64,000 bases of DNA from Spongorhabdus nitratireducens (lineage in GTDB: Bacteria; Pseudomonadota; Gammaproteobacteria; Pseudomonadales; Endozoicomonadaceae), in the NCBI GenBank assembly GCA_947387575.1, contig CANDOC010000001.1, positions 682,001-746,000 on the forward strand, in the 5' to 3' direction. The position numbers and the translations under genes are program-made. Positions 18,701 to 28,027 of the stretch are shown here, in pieces; the stretch's first letter is position 1, and every line of letters starts with the position of its first letter. The notes below the pieces were generated by a model. That model was not told the origin of the DNA and did not search any database. It saw nothing but the letters and a program-made list of their open reading frames with translations.

Positions 18701-18818
18701 CAACATTAAATTCTAATCGAATGGGTGGACCCTCATGACTCCATACGGCACCTGCTGTTATGAGCAGAAGAATTGAAAATAAAAAAAGTGAAATACTTTT
18801 TTGGAATTTATAATACAT
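15795..18818 (-). CDS. Secreted PP2C-type Ser/Thr phosphatase with repeated N-terminal modules
   Basis: The protein has 1007 residues from the ATG at 18818; a TTG four codons upstream is an alternative. A Sec signal peptide ends near AGAVWS. Residues about 715-1005 form a eukaryote-type PP2C phosphatase with all metal-binding motifs: RSDMEDS (724-730), GVYDGHGG, SIAGDSRG, RSIGD, CCDGVFE and GSGDNITVI. It should therefore be an active Mg/Mn-dependent phosphatase. The first 700 residues match no family I know but are internally repeated. Residues about 94-193 align with 356-452 (shared VV-x-CD core, a conserved FPR/FPK and a GxLPF/GYLPL end). Linker strands before each module also match. A Lys/Arg-rich segment (RKYRSREAPP) joins the halves. 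Host targeting is inferred from export and the eukaryotic domain. Confidence 0.88.
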   Translation of the reverse strand: MYYKFQKSISLFLFSILLLITAGAVWSHEGPPIRLEFNVDSGVGDSKYSNRIYCPALVDLLMQAGTSRVIFRPSAPDLRGAADYFQPDLSLNEKQLVIRICHEIWHCFCREKKFDPENDNFALVVQCDENGQIKVKRQGSLIELQSPSGSDCSSSMFPRFVVDEAKKKIWEPTIVKGCLPFTRDLLYILLQVAKAGSPGDSGRQLPETPDSCKPTTLFEIVSAGDSVFLNVQNMDTMSRFERQAFSLCPVLMKLPYKDFIDPVICYDTGEQVKNQSEFLCDACYWLSKSKNSWRDNPRYDPLLYRMVFVDHPNGMGGGQHLAVMDVNVGRYNSNLTFYPSESDPGLDMCCLNEPALSIEGLIHQLCQKLRAFKNRQKLQYVDDAKLVVKCDPHDRVTVYLGQYLLAQSEEFTGCVFPKRIHERRRLRQDEQILTNGYLPLTPEFICCLTQLIDNPCNADALLWPEFRNMVSSRQVIQMRLVFPDKNISFDIPRVSFGCGRYTGSLSFRCHDQYSSLWDSDDCSLWEFDNGSNFWRFGNMTSSSALNQLVSILPALSQDHWFFIECQRDPTGINRPAWEILNKRKQLEVGVSGNSFPFSVWECDVDGVKKISIYDGQRNTPFRPVETYARSSRRDISIMQECGHREYQNLLTNHRDFLLCAVEADIIKKLEQAGRFASEHMASQKRKYRSREAPPYRRALAENKMECIPLGEHKSACVVTNQGHRSDMEDSHYVALVSDTLRPFGIAGVYDGHGGSEASHYVATEVESSLKKWLERLNGSELQPEERVKWKGTGLSELVRTWNALKLFSVDLDREYTGNDGTTQLTCVLLDNWLWVSIAGDSRGLLVYPTGECIQLTEDQTAEAAQNNKANALKSAAEKRGGTVHYKSISIQDKGVVNSSLSCMRSIGDHMHLGVLNPRGKLTRYAIGEKEQEAWLILCCDGVFESDYMISKDVADIVKTVIDAGEGCNDTYLGQQIASGVVDEAYRRGSGDNITVIAVRVSALMTQQ

Positions 18819-19352
18819 GTAAAAAACCAAAGATCTGTTAATAGATGCTTTACTTTTTAAACCTGAACATTTGAAATTGAACCTGAAAGCTCTGACTTGT
18901 TTAACTTGAAATAAGAAAACATAAAAAATCCAATAAATATTAACTTTTCTATTTTGAGTCTTATTTGGCTACAAATTTATTTCCTTGTTAATAAGCTGAA
19001 CATTACTTTGTAGGTGGTAAAAATTTAGGAGCATTCTAGCATAAGTTAATCAAGAGAGTGATTTACAATAAACTATTAATGCCTACTTATTTTTACTTCA
19101 GACACCTTATTTATAAAAGCTGACTTTTATTCCAGCTAATCAGAACAATTTAGTATTAAAAACAACCTGAGCGTATTACAGTTAATAGTCGTATATTCAA
19201 AACCCCTTAAACAGCACTGAATTCTTTTCGATTATTATTTCTGCGATAGGATTAATGGAAATTATTCATTACATCACCTATTAGAAGAGTATTTGTATTT
19301 ATTAATTGAACTGTATTTTTATTTTCCAGTGACAGCTGCAAACAAACATCCA
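18819..19352. promoter_or_regulatory. AT-rich divergent intergenic region, 534 bp
   Basis: This stretch separates the minus-strand PP2C gene from the first plus-strand RING gene and must hold promoters for both. It is strongly AT-rich with many short A/T runs, so individual -10/-35 pairs cannot be chosen reliably. No ORF or RNA gene seen. Confidence 0.4.
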
Positions 19353-20564
19353 ATGAAACTCATATCCGTACTCTCTTTATTTGTTTTCATTGCTTGTGCC
19401 CAGGCGAATAACGGAGAAGGAAGGAATACCACTGAAATCCCTTGTAACAGTGGTTTTTTTTTACAAGCTAACCATTCAGGTCAATTTTATTATGCTATTT
19501 TTCTATTACAGCCTGACTTTACACCACCACATACAAAAGCACATACCCTGTATGCCAATTTAAAATCCTTTGGTTATTGCGAACCAATCCATTTTAAATC
19601 AACTTGTCTAAGTGAAAATGAGTCAGGTAATCCTGAGACCCTGTTACTTTTCATCTCACCACCACCGGATCAAGGTGTAAATATAGCTGTTGCTTGCTGG
19701 CGGTTGTCTTCATTACACAGTCGAGGCTCTCCTTTACCGTCTGACTTTTCTCCCTCTGTTTCACGAAGTAGCCGCCATGGTAAACAATATGCGGTGCTGT
19801 ATCAGGGCGAAGAGTGGGAGCTGAGCTATCACGGGGAACACGGACTTCAACACGTCATGACCAGAGATGGAATCAAAAAAACACATGGGACGGTATGCAC
19901 AACGGCACATTTTGAAAAGAGTCCTCTACAAACTCCGCTTCTGATGTGGCTTCCAAGTATTAGCAATTTCCCAAAGGCACTTAGTGAGGAAATAAGACAA
20001 CAACTGAGACAGATGCAGTTGATTGCTGACGTCGTACTGGCATGTAAAGTCTCAGGCAGTCCCACTCTAACACTGGCGAGCACACAGGAAGGGGAAGAAG
20101 ACTCAGAACGAATCACCAGACAGTGTGCTGCAATAAGCCTGGATCATTCAACAGTAACGGAAACACAAGCTTGCTCACGGGCAAGCACTGAGCCATTTTT
20201 AGCTCCCCCGGAGGAAAGCTTCAGCGATCTTCTACACAATAGCGGTTTTTTACAAAAGGACTGCAGGATTCTATGCCAAAGTGCCACAGAGCTGTTCAAT
20301 CAGCTTTCTCAAGTTGAAAGAGATGAACTGTACCTGGCATTACTGACCAAAAGTATGGTGCCTCCCTTGGTGAATACGACCAATGATATGCTGACATTGT
20401 TCAGTAATCTACAGAAGCACATGGGAGAGCCATGGGATTATCAAGGGCTACTTTGTTGGCTGGGACTGGCTGCCAAAAAACATGGCCAACGATTGTCCGT
20501 TCAAACAGTCAACACCCTTAGAGTTTATGAACCCATGATCCGACGATGGATTGATGTTCCCTGT
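19353..20564 (+). repeat. 1.2-kb near-identical tract shared with RING copy 2
   Basis: This segment aligns without indels to 22107-23318. Differences are scattered single bases, slightly denser in the first 80 bp. Identity collapses abruptly just after the codons for a Pro-Cys pair. This is the pattern expected from recent gene conversion or unequal exchange. Confidence 0.9.
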
Positions 20565-21743
20565 TTATTCTTTGGCATAAAACGCATTAACAACCTCAAC
20601 AAATGTCTGGCATTTATCGCTGGCCATGTTGGATACGCAGCATTAACCAAGGATTTACTTGAATTCTTTACGGAGTATTATCCAGATCGCCTTCCAGGCC
20701 GATTTAATAAAAAATGCACTGCAGATATCCAAAAACTCTGGACAGAGCTGCATGTGGCACTTGGAGAACTGATTTATAGTGATCTGTATTTAGAAAATAA
20801 TGCTCTTTTAGTAACATTTCTGCAATATTACCTTTCTACAGTGTGTACGGTGAATTCACTTTATGTTCAATGTGTACTAACACTGCTGCCTGCTGCTTGC
20901 AGGAATAAAACCATGGCTGGACTGGAATTAACTGTCAGTGCCCCCATTATTTTCAATAGTCAGCCTGATGAACATTCAGAGTCAAGTACAGCTATACCCT
21001 CTCTTTGGGTCCGGAACACCGCAGATCATTTACCTGAAAAACATATGGGCCGACTGAAAGGCAAAGCTGAACCGTTGAGACCCGTAAAGGTAAGTGAAAG
21101 AGAGCAACCTGTCATTGAGCAACACCAGCTTACATCAGATAAAAAGCAGCTTCTGGAGCAACTCCGCAGTCAGAAGCAGGCATATGCTCGCTTGCAGCAG
21201 GATTATTCAATACATCATCAGGCACATGCGTTGTATCGGGCCAGAACAGGTAAACGATTGATGGAAGCAGTGGGTAGAACAGAAGATCTTGAAAAAAAAC
21301 TTGAAAGTACCGAAGGTTTATTATCAACCTGCCAAAACAGGCTAGAGATGTACCATCGTAAATGGCCAGAAACCTATGCTCGGATAGCAGAGGTACGAAG
21401 CCAGCTTGAGATGACTTTTTTTGAATTACAACAACACCTTAATTCCATGAAAAAATTGCTGCCCGCAAATGATTCTGACAGGCTTTTGAGCTGTATATCA
21501 TTAATGGAGAAAGAAGGACATAGGCACTGGTCATCCCTGCAGCAAGTACTCAACAGCCGAAGCGTAGATATTGTTTATTTAAAGTGTGTCATCTGTTATG
21601 AGCTGGCTAAAAAGGCTTTTGTCGGGGCCAATTGCGGACATATCTATTGCGAAGCCTGTATTGATAAAAATATGCGAAGGACAGACTATGATTATTGTGG
21701 ATATTGCAAAAAATGGACCCATTTTCAAAGAATTTATAATTAG
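19353..21743 (+). CDS. Secreted coiled-coil RING-finger protein, copy 1
   Basis: The protein has 796 residues from the ATG at 19353; an upstream in-frame TTG would put 20 residues before the signal peptide. Residues 1-19 are a Sec signal (VLSLFVFIACAQA). A 520-residue N-terminal region of unknown fold follows. A predicted coiled coil (about 590-700) comes next. The C-terminal RING is C3HC4: C745-x2-C748, then CGH-x2-C-x2-C, then C-x2-C (residues 745-786). RING domains recruit E2 enzymes in eukaryotic ubiquitination. Bacteria lack that pathway, so host action is the natural inference. The first 1.2 kb is nearly identical to copy 2, whereas the rest is closer to copy 3. No close upstream gene on this strand. 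Confidence 0.85.
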   Translation: MKLISVLSLFVFIACAQANNGEGRNTTEIPCNSGFFLQANHSGQFYYAIFLLQPDFTPPHTKAHTLYANLKSFGYCEPIHFKSTCLSENESGNPETLLLFISPPPDQGVNIAVACWRLSSLHSRGSPLPSDFSPSVSRSSRHGKQYAVLYQGEEWELSYHGEHGLQHVMTRDGIKKTHGTVCTTAHFEKSPLQTPLLMWLPSISNFPKALSEEIRQQLRQMQLIADVVLACKVSGSPTLTLASTQEGEEDSERITRQCAAISLDHSTVTETQACSRASTEPFLAPPEESFSDLLHNSGFLQKDCRILCQSATELFNQLSQVERDELYLALLTKSMVPPLVNTTNDMLTLFSNLQKHMGEPWDYQGLLCWLGLAAKKHGQRLSVQTVNTLRVYEPMIRRWIDVPCLFFGIKRINNLNKCLAFIAGHVGYAALTKDLLEFFTEYYPDRLPGRFNKKCTADIQKLWTELHVALGELIYSDLYLENNALLVTFLQYYLSTVCTVNSLYVQCVLTLLPAACRNKTMAGLELTVSAPIIFNSQPDEHSESSTAIPSLWVRNTADHLPEKHMGRLKGKAEPLRPVKVSEREQPVIEQHQLTSDKKQLLEQLRSQKQAYARLQQDYSIHHQAHALYRARTGKRLMEAVGRTEDLEKKLESTEGLLSTCQNRLEMYHRKWPETYARIAEVRSQLEMTFFELQQHLNSMKKLLPANDSDRLLSCISLMEKEGHRHWSSLQQVLNSRSVDIVYLKCVICYELAKKAFVGANCGHIYCEACIDKNMRRTDYDYCGYCKKWTHFQRIYN

Positions 21744-22106
21744 CAGTCGATTTAATTCATCAATATATATTCGTTTTTTTTCGTACAAAATTATGATCTT
21801 TATTCCATCGAAAGCTTAGATTCATATATTGACTACTTTTAAATTTAGCATTTCATATAATACTAATTTGAATTAATTAATGGCATCATTCTATTTGTGT
21901 ATAGTAATTATTTTATAACTGTTTATATACATTAAAAATGTTCGAAATGATCATTCCGCTGTTATTAAATATCATAATAATTTATCACTATGCTATTTTT
22001 TGTTGTGTATAACAAACTGCATTCATTTAAAAGGTTTTTTTACCAGAAAGTGTCTTTGAAAAAAGATAACTTCTCGTTGTAGACATCGACTTTATACAAA
22101 TATCCA
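21744..22106. other. AT-rich spacer between RING copies 1 and 2, 363 bp
   Basis: No gene is seen. The spacer is AT-rich and its last dozen bases before the ATG (TATCCA and flanks) resemble those before copy 1, so the conversion tract may begin just upstream of the start codon. A separate promoter for copy 2 is likely here. Confidence 0.4.
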
Positions 22107-23318
22107 ATGAAACTTATATCCGTACTCTCTTTGTTTGTTTTCATTGCTTGTGCTCAGGCAAATAACGGAGAGGGAGCGAGTACTACTGAAATCCCTTGTA
22201 ACAGTGGCTTTTTTTTACAAGCTAACCATTCAGGTCAATTTTATTATACTGTTTTTCTATTACAGCCTGACTTTACACCACCGCATACAAAAGCACATAC
22301 CCTGTATGCCAATTTGAAATCCTTTGGTTATTGCGAACCAATCCATTTTAAATCAACTTGTCTAAGTGAAAGTGAGTCAGGTAATCCTGAGACCCTGTTA
22401 CTTTTCATTTCACCACCACCGGAACAAGGTGTAAATATAGCTGTTGCTTGCTGGCGGTTGTCTTTATTACACAGTCGAGGCTCTCCTTTACCGTCGGACT
22501 TTTCTCCCTCTGTTTCACGAAGTAGCCGCCATGGTAAACAATATGCGGTGCAGTATCAGGGCGAAGAGTGGGAGCTGAGCTATCACGGGGAACACGGACT
22601 TCAACACGTCATGACCAGAGATGGAATCAAAAAAACACATGGGACGGTATGCACAACGGCACATTTTGAAAAGAGTCCCCTACAAACTCCGCTTCTGATG
22701 TGGCTTCCAAGTATTAGCAATTTCCCCCAAGCACTTAGTGATGAAGTAAGACAACAACTGAGACAGATTCGGTTGATTGCTGACGTCGTACTGGCATGTA
22801 AAGTCTCAGGCAGCCCCACTCTAACACTGGCGAGCACACAGGAAGGGGAAGAAGACTCAGAACGAATAACCAGACAGTGTGCTGCAATAAGCCTGGATCA
22901 TTCAACAGTCACGGAAACACAAGCTTGCTCACGGGCAAGCACTGAGCCATTTATAGCTCCCCCGGAGGAAAGCTTCAGCGATCTTCTACACAATAGCGGT
23001 TTTTTACAAAAGGACTGCAGGATTCTATGCCGAGGTGCCACAGAGCTGTTCAATCAGCTTTCTCAAGTTGAAAGAGATGAACTGTACCTGACATTACTGA
23101 CCAAAAGTATGGTGCCTCCCTTGGTGAATACGACCAATGATATGCTGACATTGTTTAGTAATCTACAGAAGCACATGGGAGAGCCATGGGATTATCAAGG
23201 GCTACTTTGTTGGCTGGGACTTGCTGCCAAAAAACATGGCCAACGATTGTCCGTTCAAACAGTCAACACCCTTAGAGTTTATGAACCCATGACCCGACGA
23301 TGGATTGATGCTCCCTGT
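22107..23318 (+). repeat. 1.2-kb near-identical tract shared with RING copy 1
   Basis: This is the partner of 19353-20564, equal in length, no gaps. It ends abruptly within the coding sequence. Confidence 0.9.
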
Positions 23319-24749
23319 GTACTTAATGATAGAGAGCGTATCAATAATCTAAAAAAATGCTTGGTATTTACTTCCAGGAATGTCGAACATACAGCTTTAA
23401 CTAAAGAGCTAATGGAATTTTTTTTACAGCAGTTTATTGACCAGATTCCCGTTCATTTTCGTCAAAGCTCCGATGAAAAGACTCGTAAGCTTTGGATGGA
23501 TATTCATGTGGAACTTGGAACACTGATATGTACCGATTTATGTACAGAAAACAATGCACTACTAATAACGTTTTTGGGGCATTACCTTCGAGCCGTGAGA
23601 GCAGCAGAACCTCTTTATGCCCAAACTATGTTGATCATGCTGCCTGATTCATGCCGGAAAAAAACGATGTGTGCTTTAGAGGCAACAGTCTTGACCGCCT
23701 GCTGTACAGATTCCCAGCCTGATGATTACCCGGCTATCTGTGCAGGCACAAGATCAATGTTGTCACTTTATGAAGACTGGCAACGAGTAAACCGGTGTCT
23801 CCGCCAGCAAGTGAAATGGTTAGAGACCAAACTTGAACGAATGCAATCTGGGATAGTTCAAGAGGAACAGCTCCCGATTGTACAGCAGCTCGAAAGTCAT
23901 TGCGGACAGCTTGAGGAGCAAATTTTAAGCTGGCAACGGGCCTATTCTCACTTGCAGCACGCCAAGGATGAAGAAGCTAAATTATTAAAGAAGCAAGTTT
24001 TAGAGACTCACAGGGAGATTGAAGCATTAAGTGAACGGAATTTAAAGGATCAAAGGGAAATTGTAGAGCTTCAGGTTGAATGTCGGATGTTATCATCATC
24101 TTTGAAAACAGAAAAGGCAAAGCATAAATTAACCAAAAATAGAGAAAAACATGCAATGGAAATAACAGAGCGCAAATTAAGTGAAATGAGATCCATACTA
24201 CAAAAAAAACATGAAAGGCTACTTGAACAATTACAGTCCGAACATCAGTCCTGTTTAAGAAAACTCACAGCACAAAAAGAAACCGCAGAAAAAAAAATTG
24301 AAAGCGCAGAGGCAAAAATATCAGATTATCAAGCTAGGCTTGAGGTACACCAGAGTGCATGGCCAAAAGAGCGTGCCTGTATACTTCAGGTAAGAAGCCA
24401 ACTTGAATCATCTTTTTTCCAATTACAACAATATCTTCATACTTTGAAGACGCAAATGACCGAGAAAGAACTTGTAGATTTTGAAAAGTATATTTTGCAA
24501 ATAGAAGAAGCGGGGGCAAGTCAGTGGGCATCCCTGCAAAAGATATTGAAAAACGAAAGTATTGATATTATTTATTTGAAGTGTGTAATTTGTCTTGATC
24601 AGGCTCAAGAGGCTTACGTCGGGTCAGAATGCGGACATATCTACTGTAAATTTTGTATCGAAGAGTATCTCAAAAATAGCAGATATAAACTATTCGGAAA
24701 TTGCGCCTACTGTAAAAAAACCACTCGATTCCAAAAGATTTATAATTGA
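22107..24749 (+). CDS. Secreted coiled-coil RING-finger protein, copy 2
   Basis: The 880-residue protein has the same plan as copy 1: signal peptide (VLSLFVFIACAQA), a 530-residue region of unknown fold, a longer coiled coil (about 570-760, rich in Glu, Lys and Gln) and a C-terminal RING. The RING has C826-x2-C829, CGH-x2-C-x2-C, then C-x2-C near residue 868. Residues 1-403 are almost identical to copy 1. Beyond that, identity drops to roughly half, including a divergent segment CVLNDRERINNLKKC. It is probably a ubiquitin-ligase-like effector exported by Sec plus a second system. That function is inferred. Confidence 0.85.
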   Translation: MKLISVLSLFVFIACAQANNGEGASTTEIPCNSGFFLQANHSGQFYYTVFLLQPDFTPPHTKAHTLYANLKSFGYCEPIHFKSTCLSESESGNPETLLLFISPPPEQGVNIAVACWRLSLLHSRGSPLPSDFSPSVSRSSRHGKQYAVQYQGEEWELSYHGEHGLQHVMTRDGIKKTHGTVCTTAHFEKSPLQTPLLMWLPSISNFPQALSDEVRQQLRQIRLIADVVLACKVSGSPTLTLASTQEGEEDSERITRQCAAISLDHSTVTETQACSRASTEPFIAPPEESFSDLLHNSGFLQKDCRILCRGATELFNQLSQVERDELYLTLLTKSMVPPLVNTTNDMLTLFSNLQKHMGEPWDYQGLLCWLGLAAKKHGQRLSVQTVNTLRVYEPMTRRWIDAPCVLNDRERINNLKKCLVFTSRNVEHTALTKELMEFFLQQFIDQIPVHFRQSSDEKTRKLWMDIHVELGTLICTDLCTENNALLITFLGHYLRAVRAAEPLYAQTMLIMLPDSCRKKTMCALEATVLTACCTDSQPDDYPAICAGTRSMLSLYEDWQRVNRCLRQQVKWLETKLERMQSGIVQEEQLPIVQQLESHCGQLEEQILSWQRAYSHLQHAKDEEAKLLKKQVLETHREIEALSERNLKDQREIVELQVECRMLSSSLKTEKAKHKLTKNREKHAMEITERKLSEMRSILQKKHERLLEQLQSEHQSCLRKLTAQKETAEKKIESAEAKISDYQARLEVHQSAWPKERACILQVRSQLESSFFQLQQYLHTLKTQMTEKELVDFEKYILQIEEAGASQWASLQKILKNESIDIIYLKCVICLDQAQEAYVGSECGHIYCKFCIEEYLKNSRYKLFGNCAYCKKTTRFQKIYN

Positions 24750-25065
24750 AATTAAAGAATATCCATATTTCAAATAGATATATTAAAGAAATACCAAGAA
24801 TGATATCTATCAATTTTACAAAAAGAATATATCGAATAAATTAACAACCACTTAAGTGCGCTTTAAAACAACTTCTAAAAACACCTCAAGGAATATCGAA
24901 CAACATCGAAAAATAAGGATTGACAATTCGAAGCAATACTATTCTAATTTTGTGCTATTTTTAAATGATTTTTAATACATCTCTATCGATTCAACACTTT
25001 CATTTGAGCAAGAGCTTTATAAAGACAGGACTTCTTCCAGTACATTGATTTAAAAGATTTAATTA
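24750..25065. other. AT-rich spacer between RING copies 2 and 3, 316 bp
   Basis: No gene, hairpin or clear regulatory motif seen. The spacer is AT-rich, like the one between copies 1 and 2, but not obviously homologous to it. Confidence 0.35.
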
Positions 25066-27705
25066 ATGAAAAAAAACATTATTCTAATGCTATGCTTGTA
25101 CATTTTTTTTACTAATGTGCATGCAAACAACGGAGAAATTAGCCGCCAGGCCGAAATTAATTTTAAAAACTCTTTCTTATTACAGGCAAACCATTCTGAT
25201 CGATTTTATTATGCTGTTTTTTTATTAAATCCTGATTTCACACCGGCTCAAACAACAGCACATACACTTTTTATTGACCGGGATAGCTTTGGCTATTATG
25301 AGCCGGTCTACTTTAACTCTACAGATCTGACTGAAGATGGCTTATACAGACCTTCAGGCTTATTGCTTTTTATTCCTCAACCATCTGATCAAAGGGTTAA
25401 TTTAGCTGCTGCCTGCTGGAAATACTCCTCCCTGCCAGAAGATTTTTCTCCCTTGCCGCCCGGATTTTCACCCTCCGTTTCTCGAAAACACCGGTATGTT
25501 TCTGACTATGCAGTGCAATATCAAGGAGAAGAGCTGGAGCTAATCTATCGTGGGGAACACGGACTCCAATATATTATGACAAGAGACGGCGTTCGCCAAG
25601 CTCTTGGAGCCGTATGTACAACTTCCGACTTTGAAGTTGCCACATTGAAAACTCCGCTGTTAAGTCGACTTCCTGTTGCAGCTACTATTCCAGACGCACT
25701 CAGTCATGATGCAATACAGCAACAACTAAGGCAGATGCAAATTATTGTTGATATCGTACTCGGTTGCAAAAGCTCAGAGATTCATACCGTAACGTCTTTT
25801 GTAACACCCGATATCAAAAGCGAATCAGTGCGAGTATCGAAACGACGTGTCGCAATGAGCTTCGATCCGGTAACCGCCGAAACAACAGGTTGCTGCTCGT
25901 CAGCAAGTGACGAGGCATTCGTGAGGTTTCCGGAAGAGAGCTTTGCCGACCTACTACGTAATAGCCGTTTTATTCAGAAAGACTGCAAGATACTGTGTGA
26001 GGGGGCTATTGAACTGTTCAGTCAGCTTTCTCGAGTGGAAAGAGACGAACTGTATCTGAAGTTACTGAGTAAAGGCATGGTACCTGCGAATGTGAAAACC
26101 ACTAATGACCTGCCCTCGATGTTCTTTTATCTGCAGCAAAGCAAGAGGCAGCCCTGGGATTACCAGGGTTTGTTTGGCTGGCTGGGATTGGCCGCCCAAA
26201 AGCATGGCGAACGATTATCAGCTCAAACCGTAAACACTCTTAGAATTTATGAGCCGCTGTTTCAATGTTGGGTAGAATCATCTTGTTTATTTTATGGGAC
26301 AAAACGTACTCAAAACCTGAATAAATGCCTGGAATTTATTTTTAGCCATGTTGGTTATGCAGCATTGACCGATGAGTTACTTGGGTTTTACGCGGAACAC
26401 TACCCTGATTTGATGCCTGCTCGGTTCAACCCGAGCTGCGATGAGGCCGTTAAAAAAATGTGGAAGGATATTCACATAGCACTTGTATCTCTGATATGTA
26501 CCGATTTGTATGCTGAAAACAATGAGCTTTTAACTATATTCCTGGGGCATTATCTAGAAGCAGTGAGTACGGTAAATTTATTTTACGTCAAAACGGTACT
26601 GACGTTGCTACCTGCCTCGTTCCAAAGCAACACAATAAAAGCTTTGAAACAGGCTGTGCTTTCTGCCCGTTGTATGAGTTGTATGAATAGCCCGGCTGAT
26701 AACTGCTCAAACCCAAGATTACGTCACCCGATTTCTGATCACCGACAGGAAGAAAGCTACTCACATCAGCAGCATGAGCATGAATCTGATGGCATTGAGT
26801 TTCGTGAACAGCTTCGTATTAAACAACAAGAATATACTCATCTAAAGCATGAGTATTCAGTTCTCCAAAGGTCACAGATGTTGTATCGGAGTAGAACCAG
26901 TCAACGCTTGCAAGTGTTGCAGGATAATGAACGAGAAGTTCAATTACTAAGGCTTAAAATCACTGAGAGTAAAAGCGAAGTAGAACGTGTTCGAGATGAG
27001 TGTCAAAAACTGTCATCGGCACTGGAAGCAGGCCTCAGGTCATCAAAAATAGATGCAATGTGTTCTACACCGCCTGAAACACATGTAGCATTACTTGATA
27101 CAATGAAGTGCGGACATAAGGCCAGTTTTATCGGACTTATGAGCGAAAAAGCTACCGTGGAACAAAGGCTAAAAAAAGTTGAGGGGACGGTATCAGAGTA
27201 TCAAGCCAAGCTCAAAACTACTCAAGATAGCTTACTAGATTATCAAACCAGACTTAAAAGCACGCAAGAAACCTTATCAGGCTGCCAGGCCAAACTTGAT
27301 GTTTACCAGCGCAAGTGGCCGGAAGACTATGCCCGAATATTGCAAGCACGAAGTCAATTTGATATGTCATTTTTCCAGTTACAACGAGATCTACAGTCGT
27401 TCAGAAAAAAAATAGGTAAGAAAGACCCTGCCCAATTGGAAGTATGCATATCACAAATGGAGAGTGAGTGGACTAGACAGTGTGAGTCTGTACAAAAAGT
27501 ATTGAATAGCAAAAATGTAAATATTGTATATTTAAAGTGTGTTATTTGCCTTGATTTTGCTGAAGAGGCTTTTTACACATCAGAATGTGGACATATTTAT
27601 TGTGGAGCTTGTACTGATAAACTAATGAAAAGTTCAGGGACGAAAAATTTCTCTAGTTGCTCTTATTGTAAAAAGCATACTTTTTTTCGAAAAATTCATC
27701 ATTAA
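25066..27705 (+). CDS. Secreted coiled-coil RING-finger protein, copy 3
   Basis: The 879-residue protein has the same domain order as copies 1 and 2: Sec signal (ILMLCLYIFFTNVHA), conserved region (FLLQANHS, YYAVFLL), coiled coil at about 580-765 with short YQAKL/YQTRL-type heptad repeats, and a C3HC4 RING at 825-868 (CVIC, CGHIYCGAC, CSYC). It is diverged throughout but alignable to both. In the 400-540 region it is clearly closer to copy 1 (CLFYGTKR, HVGYAALT) than to copy 2. It is therefore the older branch or the donor of copy 1's second half. Ribosome site weak. Function inferred as for copy 1. Confidence 0.85.
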   Translation: MKKNIILMLCLYIFFTNVHANNGEISRQAEINFKNSFLLQANHSDRFYYAVFLLNPDFTPAQTTAHTLFIDRDSFGYYEPVYFNSTDLTEDGLYRPSGLLLFIPQPSDQRVNLAAACWKYSSLPEDFSPLPPGFSPSVSRKHRYVSDYAVQYQGEELELIYRGEHGLQYIMTRDGVRQALGAVCTTSDFEVATLKTPLLSRLPVAATIPDALSHDAIQQQLRQMQIIVDIVLGCKSSEIHTVTSFVTPDIKSESVRVSKRRVAMSFDPVTAETTGCCSSASDEAFVRFPEESFADLLRNSRFIQKDCKILCEGAIELFSQLSRVERDELYLKLLSKGMVPANVKTTNDLPSMFFYLQQSKRQPWDYQGLFGWLGLAAQKHGERLSAQTVNTLRIYEPLFQCWVESSCLFYGTKRTQNLNKCLEFIFSHVGYAALTDELLGFYAEHYPDLMPARFNPSCDEAVKKMWKDIHIALVSLICTDLYAENNELLTIFLGHYLEAVSTVNLFYVKTVLTLLPASFQSNTIKALKQAVLSARCMSCMNSPADNCSNPRLRHPISDHRQEESYSHQQHEHESDGIEFREQLRIKQQEYTHLKHEYSVLQRSQMLYRSRTSQRLQVLQDNEREVQLLRLKITESKSEVERVRDECQKLSSALEAGLRSSKIDAMCSTPPETHVALLDTMKCGHKASFIGLMSEKATVEQRLKKVEGTVSEYQAKLKTTQDSLLDYQTRLKSTQETLSGCQAKLDVYQRKWPEDYARILQARSQFDMSFFQLQRDLQSFRKKIGKKDPAQLEVCISQMESEWTRQCESVQKVLNSKNVNIVYLKCVICLDFAEEAFYTSECGHIYCGACTDKLMKSSGTKNFSSCSYCKKHTFFRKIHH

Positions 27706-28027
27706 AATATTGGTACAGTCCTAGATAACTAGCTTTGGTTTCAATCATCATTCTTTTCTGACATTGCATGGCGCCAGAATAGTATTTTTTACCGTAAGCG
27801 GAATATCGAGCTTTAAGCAATATGATTTAATGACGATGGATTTTAAAAATCAAATATTACAAACACAGCAAAACTCAGTTCCCTCTTTGCACCCTCTCAT
27901 AAGTTTTGGCACGGCTCTGTAATATTGTCTCATTCTGGTCGATCTTATGGGTTCTAAAGACATATATGACCAAACTGTCCTAAGCTTTTGAGTCTCAATC
28001 ATTTAAACTGGTACGAAGGAAGTAGCA
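27706..28027. other. Intergenic region, 322 bp
   Basis: The region between RING copy 3 and the oxygenase gene holds no ORF or RNA gene that I can support. An AAGGAAG ribosome site for the oxygenase lies at its 3' end. Codon use and GC rise sharply after it, so the AT-rich effector cluster ends here. Confidence 0.4.
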
